From a virus, in the IMG/VR virus record IMGVR_UViG_3300042987_003796, positions 1 to 64,000 of that record: DNA of 64,000 nucleotides. The stretch is one strand, 5' to 3'. Each line of letters starts with the position of its first letter. The first letter of the stretch is position 1. The position numbers and the translations under genes were made by a program. The notes beneath the pieces are model-generated. The model was not told where the DNA came from. It saw only the letters and a list, made by a program, of their open reading frames with translations, and made no database searches. Positions 51,697 to 60,461 of the stretch are shown here, piece after piece.

Positions 51697-52547
51697 TATT
51701 ATTGATAGGCTCTACTGGATACATAGGAACAGAATTCAAAAAACAATTCGAAAAGAATTCAATACCCTATAAAACCCTTAGTCACAAAGAAGCGACTAGA
51801 GCAAATATTATTGAAATACATAAAGCTTATAATATTCAATATATAATTAACTGCGCTGCATTCGTTGGTAAGCCAAACATAGAAGCATGCGAAAATCAAA
51901 AAGACGAAACAATAAGCGGAAATATCATTTTGCCAATTTTATTAAAAGAAATAAGCCAAGAACTTGAAATAGTATATTGCCATATTTCTACCGGCTGCTT
52001 GTATAATGGACAATCTCCAAATACAGATGGATGGCAAGAGAAGGATAAGCCAAATTTTAGTTTTGAATTGAATAATTGTAATTTTTATACGGGTACAAAA
52101 ATAATAGCAGAAAAATATATTTCTCTATATGAAAAAAGCTATATATGGAGAATAAAACTGCCTTTTGAAAACGAGCACAATAATAAGAATTACATTTCAA
52201 AAATAATTAATTATGATACACTTGTGTCAGAAAATAATTCAATTTCAAACAAAGTCGAACTTGTAAAAGCTTGCATAGATTCAATAAAATTAGAAATACC
52301 ATTTGGCACATATAATATAACTAATAGTGGTTATATTTCACCAATGGACTTAGTTAAAAAGCTGGTGAATACAATCACTCCAAATAAAAAAGCAAATTTT
52401 TTAATAATAGATAATTTTTACAAAGATATAAGTTCTATGCCGCGCTCAAGTTGCATTGTAAATAATAAAAAATTACTTTCAACTGGCATAAAAATGTCTG
52501 AAGTAAACGAATCAATAGATTGGTGTTTAAAAAACTGGAAGTGGTAA
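51693..52547 (+). CDS. SDR-type nucleotide-sugar reductase, RmlD-like
   Basis: This 284-residue Rossmann protein has G6-S-T-G-Y-I-G12 for NAD(P) binding, ISTGCLYNG (residues 98-106, counterpart of STDYVFDG in RmlD) and Y132-x3-K136. RmlD-type enzymes reduce 4-keto-6-deoxy sugars. Next to a GDP-mannose 4,6-dehydratase it could reduce GDP-4-keto-6-deoxymannose, although true RmlD uses dTDP sugars; the substrate is inferred from context. It is coupled to both neighbours. Confidence 0.75.
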   Translation: MILLIGSTGYIGTEFKKQFEKNSIPYKTLSHKEATRANIIEIHKAYNIQYIINCAAFVGKPNIEACENQKDETISGNIILPILLKEISQELEIVYCHISTGCLYNGQSPNTDGWQEKDKPNFSFELNNCNFYTGTKIIAEKYISLYEKSYIWRIKLPFENEHNNKNYISKIINYDTLVSENNSISNKVELVKACIDSIKLEIPFGTYNITNSGYISPMDLVKKLVNTITPNKKANFLIIDNFYKDISSMPRSSCIVNNKKLLSTGIKMSEVNESIDWCLKNWKW

Positions 52548-52548
52548 T

Positions 52549-53685
52549 ATGCAAAAAGAAATCATAAATCTTGGCAGTCTCCCCCTAGTAAACAATCTCT
52601 GTAAAACAAAACACGAGAGCCTAAACGTAAAGACATTCGGATTAAAAATTATTGAAGAAGATAATTTATTAATGAAGCTGGATGTTGAAATTCCATCCGA
52701 AGAGATGTTCGAAGAATACCTGTATAGATCATCTGTAAATATTCCATACATAAGACATTGTGAAACTATGTGGGAATACGTGAAACAATTCAGCCCAGAG
52801 AATATAGCCGATATAGGCGGAAATGACGGAGCATTGCTAAAAGCTTTCCAATCTAAAAGCGAAAAAAAACTCAACCTACACAATATAGACGCAAGTAAGT
52901 CTTTTAAAGAAGACAATGAAAAAAGCGGAATAAATTATCATAATAATTACTGGGGAGATGTCATTTTCGAAAACAAGTTCGATCTGATTATATCCACAAA
53001 TGTTTTCCAACATAATCCATTTTATGAAAAATTCGTAGATGCAATTCAAAAAAATTTAAATGGCAGATGGGTACTAGAGTTTCCTTATTTTCTCGATACG
53101 GTAAAAACAAATCAATTTGATCAAATATATCACGAGCATGTATTCTACTGGCTATTGACGCCTTTATATTCATTATTTAAAAAATACGGCTTGAAAATCA
53201 TAGACGTATCTCGACAAGAAATACATGGCGGCTCGTTAAGAATAGTCTCCTCCAATGTTGAATCAGACATTGAAAATACAAACTTGATAAATACTTTCCT
53301 AAAAGAGGAAAACGATTTTGATTTTAAAAATTGGCAAGCTGTAACCAAAGAAAAAATAATTCAAGATAAGCTTTTTATTGAAAAATTAACCGGAAAAACT
53401 TATTGTTTTGGCGCCGCAGCAAAAGGGTGCATTTATTTAAACGCTTTAAAATTAACAAATAACGACATTCATTTTATCATTGATGATACAATTCAAAAGC
53501 AAAACAAGTTTAGTCCCGGAACTGGGATTGAAATTTGCTCAAGAGAAATTATAAAAACAGAAGATTGTCCAGATAATATTATTATACTTGCACATAACTT
53601 TAAAGATTACATAGCTAACTCTCTTAGAGAATATGGTTACACAGGCAGGCTATTCGTAATGATCCCAGAAATAGAAGAAATATAA
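52549..53685 (+). CDS. Sugar C-methyltransferase-like protein without the zinc module
   Basis: This 378-residue protein follows the layout of three-part sugar C-methyltransferases. The N-terminal LGSLPLVNNL recalls LGxxPLAN. The SAM domain has IADIGGNDGALLKAF near residue 88. The C-terminal domain has YHEHVFYWLLTPLYSLFKK, HGGSLR and CFGAAAKG. In the family, four cysteines near the N-terminus bind zinc; here none is present, and the first part is shortened. It probably methylates a keto-deoxy sugar made by the neighbouring enzymes. Confidence 0.75.
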   Translation: MQKEIINLGSLPLVNNLCKTKHESLNVKTFGLKIIEEDNLLMKLDVEIPSEEMFEEYLYRSSVNIPYIRHCETMWEYVKQFSPENIADIGGNDGALLKAFQSKSEKKLNLHNIDASKSFKEDNEKSGINYHNNYWGDVIFENKFDLIISTNVFQHNPFYEKFVDAIQKNLNGRWVLEFPYFLDTVKTNQFDQIYHEHVFYWLLTPLYSLFKKYGLKIIDVSRQEIHGGSLRIVSSNVESDIENTNLINTFLKEENDFDFKNWQAVTKEKIIQDKLFIEKLTGKTYCFGAAAKGCIYLNALKLTNNDIHFIIDDTIQKQNKFSPGTGIEICSREIIKTEDCPDNIIILAHNFKDYIANSLREYGYTGRLFVMIPEIEEI

Positions 53686-53712
53686 AATAAAAAATTAAAT
53701 TATTATATATAA

Positions 53713-54489
53713 ATGGAAACCAAAATAGTGCTAGCCACAGGGGTAGATATTGGCTATTTAAAAAAAATAAATACTTATCTTGATTCAATACAAAAAAATT
53801 CAAATTTTGATGAAAATTATCTAATTATTAATGGATTAGAAAATGTAAAGATAAAACAAGATAAAATTCAGGTTGTAAATATTAATCCGTCAATAATAAA
53901 ATCGTTAACACAAAATAAATGCTTGCAGCATGGGGAATTCTTAAGATCTCAATATTTATTAGATCATCTTAAAGATAATGATGTTATATTTTTTACCGAT
54001 GGAGATATGTGGTTACAAAAACCTTTATCACATCTAGAAAAAACAAAATATAAATCTTTTAAAGATTTTGATATTTATATAGGATACAATGCTAATCCTA
54101 ATCAAAAATTAAGTGAAGAATATCATTCTCTCCAACCAACGGGATATATATCTAACAGTATTTCTAATCAAAACTGGTCAAATATAAAATGCTACAATAC
54201 AGGGGTAATTGCGATGAATAAAAAAACATGGTTATTCCTAATGGATGAGTATTGTAAATTATTTAATGAAGTCGATAAAATGTTTTCACATTACGCAAAA
54301 CAGCAATGGCTTATTTGTTACATAATAGGTACCTATAAATTTAATATAATAGAAATGGATTATGATGTACATAATCATGATCATTTCGGACCAGTCCCAG
54401 GCACGAGCGTATTAGAAAATAACATTATAACCTATAATAACAATATAGTTTTATTTAAGCACAAATGGAATGGACATAGAATTGAATAA
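53713..54489 (+). CDS. GT-A-fold glycosyltransferase
   Basis: The 258-residue protein has strand-then-metal motif VIFFTDGDMWLQ, with D96-G-D98 as the DxD site. CYNTGVIAMNK and a C-terminal HKWNGHRIE are also present. The layout resembles family 8-like and other small GT-A enzymes with an FNTGV segment after the DxD. It lies between the methyltransferase and the dehydratase, so it may transfer the deoxysugar they make. An AT-rich leader without Shine-Dalgarno precedes it. Confidence 0.65.
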   Translation: METKIVLATGVDIGYLKKINTYLDSIQKNSNFDENYLIINGLENVKIKQDKIQVVNINPSIIKSLTQNKCLQHGEFLRSQYLLDHLKDNDVIFFTDGDMWLQKPLSHLEKTKYKSFKDFDIYIGYNANPNQKLSEEYHSLQPTGYISNSISNQNWSNIKCYNTGVIAMNKKTWLFLMDEYCKLFNEVDKMFSHYAKQQWLICYIIGTYKFNIIEMDYDVHNHDHFGPVPGTSVLENNIITYNNNIVLFKHKWNGHRIE

Positions 54490-54502
54490 TTTTAATTAAA
54501 AA

Positions 54503-55642
54503 ATGAATAAAAATATACAAGAATCATACATTGGTAAAAAAATAGACAACGCCAATGTTCTAAATATAGATGATGCAGCCAAAATTCTTAAAAATAAAAA
54601 AACTTGTATAGTTACGGGGGTAACTGGTCAAGATGGAAGCTACATGGTAGATTATCTTCTTGAAAATACGGATCTATATATCGTAGGCGGAGTTAGAAGA
54701 CTAAGTGTGTATAATCATATTAATATTAAACATATTAATAACGACAGATTTATTTTATTAAATTTTGATTTAACTGATCCGCACTCCATAACTAGAATAA
54801 TAGAAAAACTCAAACCAGAGTACTTTGTAAATTTAGCCGCGCAAAGCTTTGTAGCTAGTAGCTGGGATTTTGCCAGGCAAACTTGGGCAGCAAATTCGAC
54901 AGCTATTCTAGACATACTAGAGGCCATTAGGCTATATAAGCCTGATTGCAAAATGTATCAAGCTGGCTCTAGCGAAGAATTTGGCAACGTCTCATATATA
55001 CCACAGGACGAAAAGCATCCATTAAAACCAAGGAGTCCGTACGGAGCAAGCAAAGCAGCTGCCAGACAATTAGTTAAAGTATATAGAGAGTCTTACGGAT
55101 TATACGCTGTTCAAGGATGGCTATTCAATCACGAATCAGAGAGAAGAGGAGTAGAATTTGTAACTAGAAAAATTACTACTAACGTGGCTAGAATCAAAAA
55201 AGAAATAGGAACTGGTGTAAAAATTACACCAGTTGAACTAGGAAATATTGATGCAAAAAGAGACTGGAGTCATGCTAGCGATTTTGTAGACGGAATCTGG
55301 AGAATGCTAAACCAAAAAGAACCAAAAGATTACGTTCTTTCATCTAACGAAACCCACACTGTTAGAGAATTTGTAGAAAAAGCATTTTTAGCTGCTAACA
55401 TAGAGGGTCACTGGTCTTATCTAAATTTAGATAATACTGATAAAAGACCCGAAAACGAAGTCTTTAGAAAAGATACTGGAGAAATTTTAGTTAAAATTAA
55501 TCCAAAATTCTACAGACCAGCGGAAGTTGATTTACTTTTTGGAGATTCTTCTTTGGCTAGAAGAGAATTAGACTGGCAACCAAAAATTTCTTTTGATCAA
55601 CTTATAAAAAAAATGGTAGAAAATGATATTATAAGTGTGTAA
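54503..55642 (+). CDS. gmd: GDP-mannose 4,6-dehydratase
   Basis: This 379-residue SDR enzyme carries G39-V-T-G-Q-D-G45 for NADP, catalytic S157-E158 in AGSSEEFG, and Y180-G-A-S-K184. NLAAQSFV, NHESERRG and SDFVDGIW are typical of the family. It converts GDP-mannose to GDP-4-keto-6-deoxymannose, the entry to fucose, rhamnose, colitose and related sugars. An extra 30 or so residues precede the usual N-terminus. It is the best-identified member of the glycan cluster. Confidence 0.9.
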   Translation: MNKNIQESYIGKKIDNANVLNIDDAAKILKNKKTCIVTGVTGQDGSYMVDYLLENTDLYIVGGVRRLSVYNHINIKHINNDRFILLNFDLTDPHSITRIIEKLKPEYFVNLAAQSFVASSWDFARQTWAANSTAILDILEAIRLYKPDCKMYQAGSSEEFGNVSYIPQDEKHPLKPRSPYGASKAAARQLVKVYRESYGLYAVQGWLFNHESERRGVEFVTRKITTNVARIKKEIGTGVKITPVELGNIDAKRDWSHASDFVDGIWRMLNQKEPKDYVLSSNETHTVREFVEKAFLAANIEGHWSYLNLDNTDKRPENEVFRKDTGEILVKINPKFYRPAEVDLLFGDSSLARRELDWQPKISFDQLIKKMVENDIISV

Positions 55643-55650
55643 TATATAAC

Positions 55651-55833
55651 ATGAGTGGCGAAGAAAAATTTAATTTTTGTAAGCATAAGCCAGAAGAGCA
55701 GATTGAAATATTTGACGGCTGTCCATGTCGAAAAAAGAAAAAACTCGTTTCTCAATGCGTATTAAGATCGATAGTCGATATAAAGCCAGAGATATGCGCC
55801 GACTGCTCTCTATTTGAAGATAAAAGAGCTTGA
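55651..55833 (+). CDS. Small cysteine-rich protein, possible zinc binder
   Basis: This 60-residue protein has Cys10, His12, Cys24, Cys26, Cys36, Cys49 and Cys52, with a KKKK patch in the middle. It could fold around one or two metal ions, but no named family fits. Its stop TGA lies inside the -35 box of the next promoter. Confidence 0.45.
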   Translation: MSGEEKFNFCKHKPEEQIEIFDGCPCRKKKKLVSQCVLRSIVDIKPEICADCSLFEDKRA

Positions 55834-55857
55834 CATAATTTCAATATTGCTTATACT
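55830..55857 (+). promoter_or_regulatory. Strong sigma-70-like promoter for the recombination operon
   Basis: TTGACA, 16 nt and TATACT. The -10 ends only 10 nt before the ATG at 55868, so the transcript leader would be a few nucleotides long. Confidence 0.7.
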
Positions 55858-55867
55858 TTGATAACAA

Positions 55868-56248
55868 ATGTCAAAGTTTAAATATAAAGATTCTTTTACT
55901 CAAAAGAATTTTAAGACGGAATTTATTATTTCGTGCCTTCGTCTACCGAAAAGTAGACACAAAGAAATACCATGGGCTAAAGAAATGAAAATAATGATTT
56001 CATTAGCAAAAAAATGTTCGGATCCAGGCTTTTGGTTTCACGCTAGACCTGAGTTTCAGCTTCCATCGCTTGCCTGGTTTCTAACAAGTGATGGTAGAAA
56101 ATATTTAAATGAAAAATATTCAACTTTTAATTTTAAATTTAAAAAAGAAAGCGAAGAAAAAATAAAACTGGATGAAAATAAATACGGACTAGACGAAAAA
56201 ATAACACCAAAAAAACCCAAGACAATAATGGACTTTATCAAAAAATGA
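55868..56248 (+). CDS. Conserved protein upstream of the recombinase; unknown
   Basis: The 126-residue basic protein contains CSDPGFWFHARPEF then LAWFLTSDGRKYL near residues 55-80, and a lysine-rich C-terminus ending TIMDFIKK. No family can be named. Four-base ATGA coupling to the RecA-like gene suggests a recombination mediator or accessory role. The C-terminal TIMDFI is loosely like clamp-binding peptides, but this is too weak to call. Confidence 0.45.
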   Translation: MSKFKYKDSFTQKNFKTEFIISCLRLPKSRHKEIPWAKEMKIMISLAKKCSDPGFWFHARPEFQLPSLAWFLTSDGRKYLNEKYSTFNFKFKKESEEKIKLDENKYGLDEKITPKKPKTIMDFIKK

Positions 56249-57327
56249 ACTCAAAAGAACTTTTATCAAGCTATTTAAAAACAAACAAAGAAGAGCACTT
56301 TAACTTTGTTAAAGACAAAGATTTTGTAATTTCAACCGGAAGTTTAATTTTTGATATTGAGGTCGGCGGGGGGCTACACCCGTCAATACTTAGATTCAGT
56401 GGGGTTTCCGGCGGAGGAAAAACTAGCGCGAGTCTTTCAATTATGAAAAGCTTTCTTTCCTCTTCAAAGAACAGGAAAGGATTATACATTAAAGCCGAGG
56501 GAAGACTTTCTAAAAACGTAGTAGAAAGATCTGGTATAAATTTTGTAGAAGACGCTCAGGACTGGATTGATGGAAGTTGTTTTATATTTAAAACCAATAT
56601 ATACGAAACAGCCGCAAATTTAATTCATAAATTAGTTCAAAACAATGAAGAGGATATTTCTTACTTTTTTATAATTGATAGCATGGACGCGCTCATCCCA
56701 AAAGGAGACAAAGATAAAACATTTGAGGATGCTGTAAAGGTTAGCGGAGGAGCCGCCATATCCTCACATTTTCTTAAAAAAATGGCTCTTCCATTTTCTG
56801 TAGGAGGACACATATGCGCCATGATTAGTCAAGTAAGAAGCGAGGTAAAAATTAATCAATATGCAAAAAGCGATCCGAGGCTAACTAACGCGTCTGGCGG
56901 GTCCGCATTACTACATTACTCTGATTGGATTTTTGAATTTGCCCCTAGATATAAGTCTGACTATATTACTGCTACCGTAAACGGAAAAGAAGAAAATATA
57001 GGTCACTGGGCTAAAATAACCTTTAAAAAGTCAACAAACGAAAAAGACGGAAAAGAAATTAGATACCCAATTAAACATAGCCAGAATGGAGGAAACTCAG
57101 TTTGGGTAGAATATGAAATAGCCGATCTCATGATTATGTGGGAGCTAGCTAAAAAGGCTGGCGCATGGATTAAAATTGAATCATCCCTCATAGAAGAATT
57201 AAAATCAAAAAAAATCGACTTTCCAGAAACTATTCAAGGAATAGATAATTTAAGAACATATCTAGCAAATAATCAAGAAGCTACAAAATATTTATTTAAT
57301 AAATTTAAAGAAATTTGTATAAGCTGA
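56245..57327 (+). CDS. RecA/UvsX-family recombinase
   Basis: The 360-residue protein has Walker A G53-V-S-G-G-G-K-T60, Walker B SYFFIIDSMDAL near residues 135-146, and an L1/L2-type region with MISQVRSEVKI and NASGGSALLHYSD. Length and order match RecA/UvsX recombinases, which form filaments on ssDNA for strand exchange and for phage recombination-dependent replication. The C-terminal domain is short. The stop overlaps the next start as TGATG. Confidence 0.85.
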   Translation: MNSKELLSSYLKTNKEEHFNFVKDKDFVISTGSLIFDIEVGGGLHPSILRFSGVSGGGKTSASLSIMKSFLSSSKNRKGLYIKAEGRLSKNVVERSGINFVEDAQDWIDGSCFIFKTNIYETAANLIHKLVQNNEEDISYFFIIDSMDALIPKGDKDKTFEDAVKVSGGAAISSHFLKKMALPFSVGGHICAMISQVRSEVKINQYAKSDPRLTNASGGSALLHYSDWIFEFAPRYKSDYITATVNGKEENIGHWAKITFKKSTNEKDGKEIRYPIKHSQNGGNSVWVEYEIADLMIMWELAKKAGAWIKIESSLIEELKSKKIDFPETIQGIDNLRTYLANNQEATKYLFNKFKEICIS

Positions 57328-57740
57328 TGATTCTTACCGACCTAAGGGGGAAGAATAGAAATGTATCCATATCAAGATACAAAATAGACTGGAACTCAAA
57401 AAGGGCCAGCTTACCTCAATATAGAACAAAGCAATTTCTAAAAGAATTTTGGCTAGGGGATATGGTATGTGAAGAATTTATTATACCAGGAAGCAGACTC
57501 AGGGTAGATTTAATAAACTTTACAAAAATGATAGCCGTAGAAGTTTCTGGAGAACAGCATGAGGCTTTTAGCAAGTTTTTTCATAAAACTAGGATTGGCT
57601 TTATCAAATCCATAAAAAGAGACTTTCAAAAAATTAAGTGGCTGGAGCTTAATAAAATTAAATTAATAGAAATATACGACTACGAAACCACAAGTCTAAA
57701 TAAAAAAGAAATAGAAAAAAAATTTTCAGTTACCTTATGA
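57327..57740 (+). CDS. DUF559/VSR-type endonuclease-like protein
   Basis: I chose ATG 57327 (overlapping the recombinase stop) over an upstream TTG; this gives 137 residues. The nuclease core is CEEFIIPGSRLRVDLI, with Asp61, then IAVEVSGEQHE, with Glu72 and His78. This is the E...D...(E)x.G.QH layout of small PD-(D/E)XK nucleases related to very-short-patch repair enzymes and DUF559. It probably acts in repair or recombination alongside the neighbouring RecA. It overlaps the next gene as ATGA. Confidence 0.65.
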   Translation: MILTDLRGKNRNVSISRYKIDWNSKRASLPQYRTKQFLKEFWLGDMVCEEFIIPGSRLRVDLINFTKMIAVEVSGEQHEAFSKFFHKTRIGFIKSIKRDFQKIKWLELNKIKLIEIYDYETTSLNKKEIEKKFSVTL

Positions 57741-58009
57741 GAGAAGAATACAATCATCAGTTCGAACTTCCAGAGTCAATACTTTCACAGCTTGAAGAAA
57801 TGAGCGGAGGGGGTTATTTAATTTTTATTTTAGATTCAGAAAATAAACCCTCAATATACGAAAGCTTTGATGGAATAGGTCAAGAGTCTCAAGTAAAAGG
57901 ATTTGCGCTTGATTGGCTGGAAGCAGAAAGAGAATTTAGAAAAGAAAGATTGAAAAAGGATATAGCTTTTTCTTACGGACAAGAAGAAGGAGACGAAGAG
58001 GCTGATTGA
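57737..58009 (+). CDS. Small acidic protein upstream of the helicase; unknown
   Basis: This 90-residue protein is strongly acidic at both ends, finishing EEGDEEAD, with a central GGGYLIFIL strand and an amphipathic helix. No family is recognised. It is last in the recombination operon, before the helicase promoter. Possible roles are a replisome accessory or DNA-mimic inhibitor; neither has direct support. Confidence 0.45.
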   Translation: MREEYNHQFELPESILSQLEEMSGGGYLIFILDSENKPSIYESFDGIGQESQVKGFALDWLEAEREFRKERLKKDIAFSYGQEEGDEEAD

Positions 58010-58034
58010 CAAAATTGAAAAAACGCCTTAAAGT
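58006..58034 (+). promoter_or_regulatory. Strong sigma-70-like promoter for the replisome operon
   Basis: TTGACA, 17 nt and TAAAGT. The -10 ends 11 nt before the dnaB-like ATG, implying a nearly leaderless transcript. Confidence 0.6.
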
Positions 58035-58045
58035 TAAAAAACCTT

Positions 58046-59548
58046 ATGATTTATTCTTTACCCGTAGAAAAACACGTTATAGCTGGATGCCTTAAATATC
58101 CCAAAAGCTTCTACGAAATCGACAGCTTCATTAACGAAAAAGATTTTTATCACGATATTCATTCTGTGATTTTTTCTGTGATAAAATCAAATATTGCTCA
58201 TTCGGAAGACATTGATAATGTTCTTATCAGCGAAAAGATAAAGAACTTAGGCATTACATTTAAAAATAGCGTAAATACATACGAGTATCTCCAAAGCTTA
58301 AGCTTAATCAATTTATCTGAAAAAGCTTTTATAGAGTCAGCTAAAGCTCTAAAAACCCTAACAATCAGAAGAGAGATATACGAAACAGCAGAAAAACTAA
58401 AATCAAGAATGTCAGCAAAAGAAGAAATGTCTGCTGATCAAATCATTTCTGCGGCTGATGCTATTTATAATGAAAAAATAAGCGCATATGATCTTTTCGA
58501 AGAGCCAACTAATATTTTTGAAGATGCTCAATTTCAAATCGAAGAAATTGGAAACAATCCGGTTGACGACTCCGGTTTTTTAACTCCATTTAAAGACTTT
58601 AATAGGCTTTATGGAGGTCTTCGTCCAAAAAACCTATATGCGTTTGTTGCTAGACCAAAATCAGGCAAAACTACAATGCTTTGCGATTTGAACTATAAAA
58701 TATGCAATGAAATTTACAACGGACAAGTGTCATGTCTATATCTCGATACCGAGATGGAAACTTTAGATGTTCAAAAAAGACTTATTGCTTCTATATCTGG
58801 GGTACCATTCTGGTATATCGACACAGGAAATTGGAGAAAAAATCCAGAAATGACGCAAAAAATTAGAGCTACGTGGACCAAAATTAAAAATTTTAAATTT
58901 CATCACTTAAAAGTTGGAAACAAAAACACCAACGAGATTCTTTCTATTGCTAGAAGATGGTATTATTCAAAGGTTGGAAGAGGAGAAAAAGCGATTATTA
59001 CCTACGATTACTTGAAGATGACAGGAGAAGGAGTTTCTGAATCATGGAAAGAATACCAAGTGATTGGAGACAAAACAGATAAATTAAAAAAACTAGGAGA
59101 AGAGCTTAATTGCGTTATCCTAACATCTACCCAAATGAACAGAAGCGGAGAGAGTCAGAATAAAAAATCTGGAAGCTTCTCCGATGATTCTTCTGCAATT
59201 GCCTTATCTGATAGACTTCAATGGTTTGCTTCTTATGTTGGAATTTTTAGGAGAAAAACAATTGATGAAATTACTGAAGATGGAGAAGACTGGGGGACTC
59301 ACAAACTTGTTACGACGGCAAGTCGTTTTCAGGGAAAAGAAGCCGCTGGACACGTTGACCTTGTCGAAAGGAACATAGACGGAGAAAAAAAGTTTGTTAG
59401 TAATTTTATATCGTTTGATGTAAAAAATTTTAATGTTGAAGAAAAGGGGAGTCTTGATTCTTTAGTAAAGAAGGGTGGATTAAAATTTCAAATTTTTGAT
59501 AAAAATGGAAAGGCAGTTGACGAGAATGAAAACGACGACCTCCTATAA
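58046..59548 (+). CDS. Replicative DNA helicase, DnaB-like
   Basis: The 500-residue protein has an N-terminal DnaB domain (LPVEKHVIAGCLKYP, then DFYHDIHSVIF). It has a linker region, and a RecA-type motor with Walker A R203-P-K-S-G-K-T-T210, then YLDTEME. Walker B is AIITYDYLKM, and TSTQMNRSG is a DnaB-type sensor. It unwinds DNA at the replication fork and probably works with the downstream primase. The C-terminal 50 residues are less conserved. The end overlaps the primase gene by 23 nt. Confidence 0.92.
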   Translation: MIYSLPVEKHVIAGCLKYPKSFYEIDSFINEKDFYHDIHSVIFSVIKSNIAHSEDIDNVLISEKIKNLGITFKNSVNTYEYLQSLSLINLSEKAFIESAKALKTLTIRREIYETAEKLKSRMSAKEEMSADQIISAADAIYNEKISAYDLFEEPTNIFEDAQFQIEEIGNNPVDDSGFLTPFKDFNRLYGGLRPKNLYAFVARPKSGKTTMLCDLNYKICNEIYNGQVSCLYLDTEMETLDVQKRLIASISGVPFWYIDTGNWRKNPEMTQKIRATWTKIKNFKFHHLKVGNKNTNEILSIARRWYYSKVGRGEKAIITYDYLKMTGEGVSESWKEYQVIGDKTDKLKKLGEELNCVILTSTQMNRSGESQNKKSGSFSDDSSAIALSDRLQWFASYVGIFRRKTIDEITEDGEDWGTHKLVTTASRFQGKEAAGHVDLVERNIDGEKKFVSNFISFDVKNFNVEEKGSLDSLVKKGGLKFQIFDKNGKAVDENENDDLL

Positions 59549-60461
59549 TCCAGAAGACGTAAAGCAAATACTTGAACAGCTTGGATATAAACTTAACGAC
59601 AGAGGCAAAGAATGGAGATCAAAGCCGCTATACAGGGATTCTGATAATGATACTTCGTTAAAAATAAATAAACTTGACGGAAAATGGATAGATTTTGCTA
59701 GGAACGAATCTGGCAATATAGAGCAGCTTGTAGAAAAAACATTAGGAATTTCTTTTGGAACTGGAAAGAGCTGGATAAAGAAGAATGGAATAAATGTTTC
59801 TTCCGCTGGCGCGCTTAAAATAAAAGAAGAAATAAACTTAGATTATGTTAAATTTTTTGATCCAGATCTTTTAAAAAAACTTTCATGCAATTATTCTTAT
59901 TGGAATAAAAGGGGTATAAAAAAAGAAACACTTATAGAATTTGGAGGAGGTTTGTGTTCTACTGGAAAAATGGCTGGAAGATATGTTTTCCCAATCTTCG
60001 ACGAGGAAAAAAGAATTAGAGGATTTTCAGGAAGATCAATTTATACAAATAACGAAATAAAATGGAAGCACATAGGCAAAAGAAGCGACTGGAACTACCC
60101 ATTATTTTTAACAAGAGATTATATTGAAAAGGAAAAAGAATGCATTATAGTAGAGAGCATTGGCGATGGGCTGAGCCTATGGCAAGCAGGCGTTAAAAAC
60201 TTTATTATTTCTTTTGGATTGAATTCATTAGATCATATTTGCTATTTACTAGTTGAGCTTGATCCATCTATAATAACTATAGCATTTAATAACGATCTTG
60301 TTGGTGGAAAAACTAGCGGATCAGGAAATGCTGCCGCTAGAAATTTTAAAAAAAACCTAGAAACTTTCTTTTCAAAAGATCAAATCTCTGTAAAGTTACC
60401 CGATATTAATGACTTTGGATCAATGACAGAAGAACAAATTTTACAATGGAAGAACAAATAA
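59526..60461 (+). CDS. DnaG-like primase without zinc ribbon
   Basis: I chose ATG 59526; an earlier in-frame ATG would give only 10 more residues inside the helicase gene. That gives 311 residues. The Toprim fold is visible: IIVE210-SIGD214-GLSLW, then a later NNDLVGGKTSGSGNAAARNF. The N-terminal 65 residues align by shape to the DnaG zinc ribbon (KPLYRDSDNDTSLKIN, KWIDFARNESGN), but the zinc cysteines and histidine are missing. It probably makes primers for the phage fork, with altered template recognition. Confidence 0.8.
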   Translation: MKTTTSYNPEDVKQILEQLGYKLNDRGKEWRSKPLYRDSDNDTSLKINKLDGKWIDFARNESGNIEQLVEKTLGISFGTGKSWIKKNGINVSSAGALKIKEEINLDYVKFFDPDLLKKLSCNYSYWNKRGIKKETLIEFGGGLCSTGKMAGRYVFPIFDEEKRIRGFSGRSIYTNNEIKWKHIGKRSDWNYPLFLTRDYIEKEKECIIVESIGDGLSLWQAGVKNFIISFGLNSLDHICYLLVELDPSIITIAFNNDLVGGKTSGSGNAAARNFKKNLETFFSKDQISVKLPDINDFGSMTEEQILQWKNK

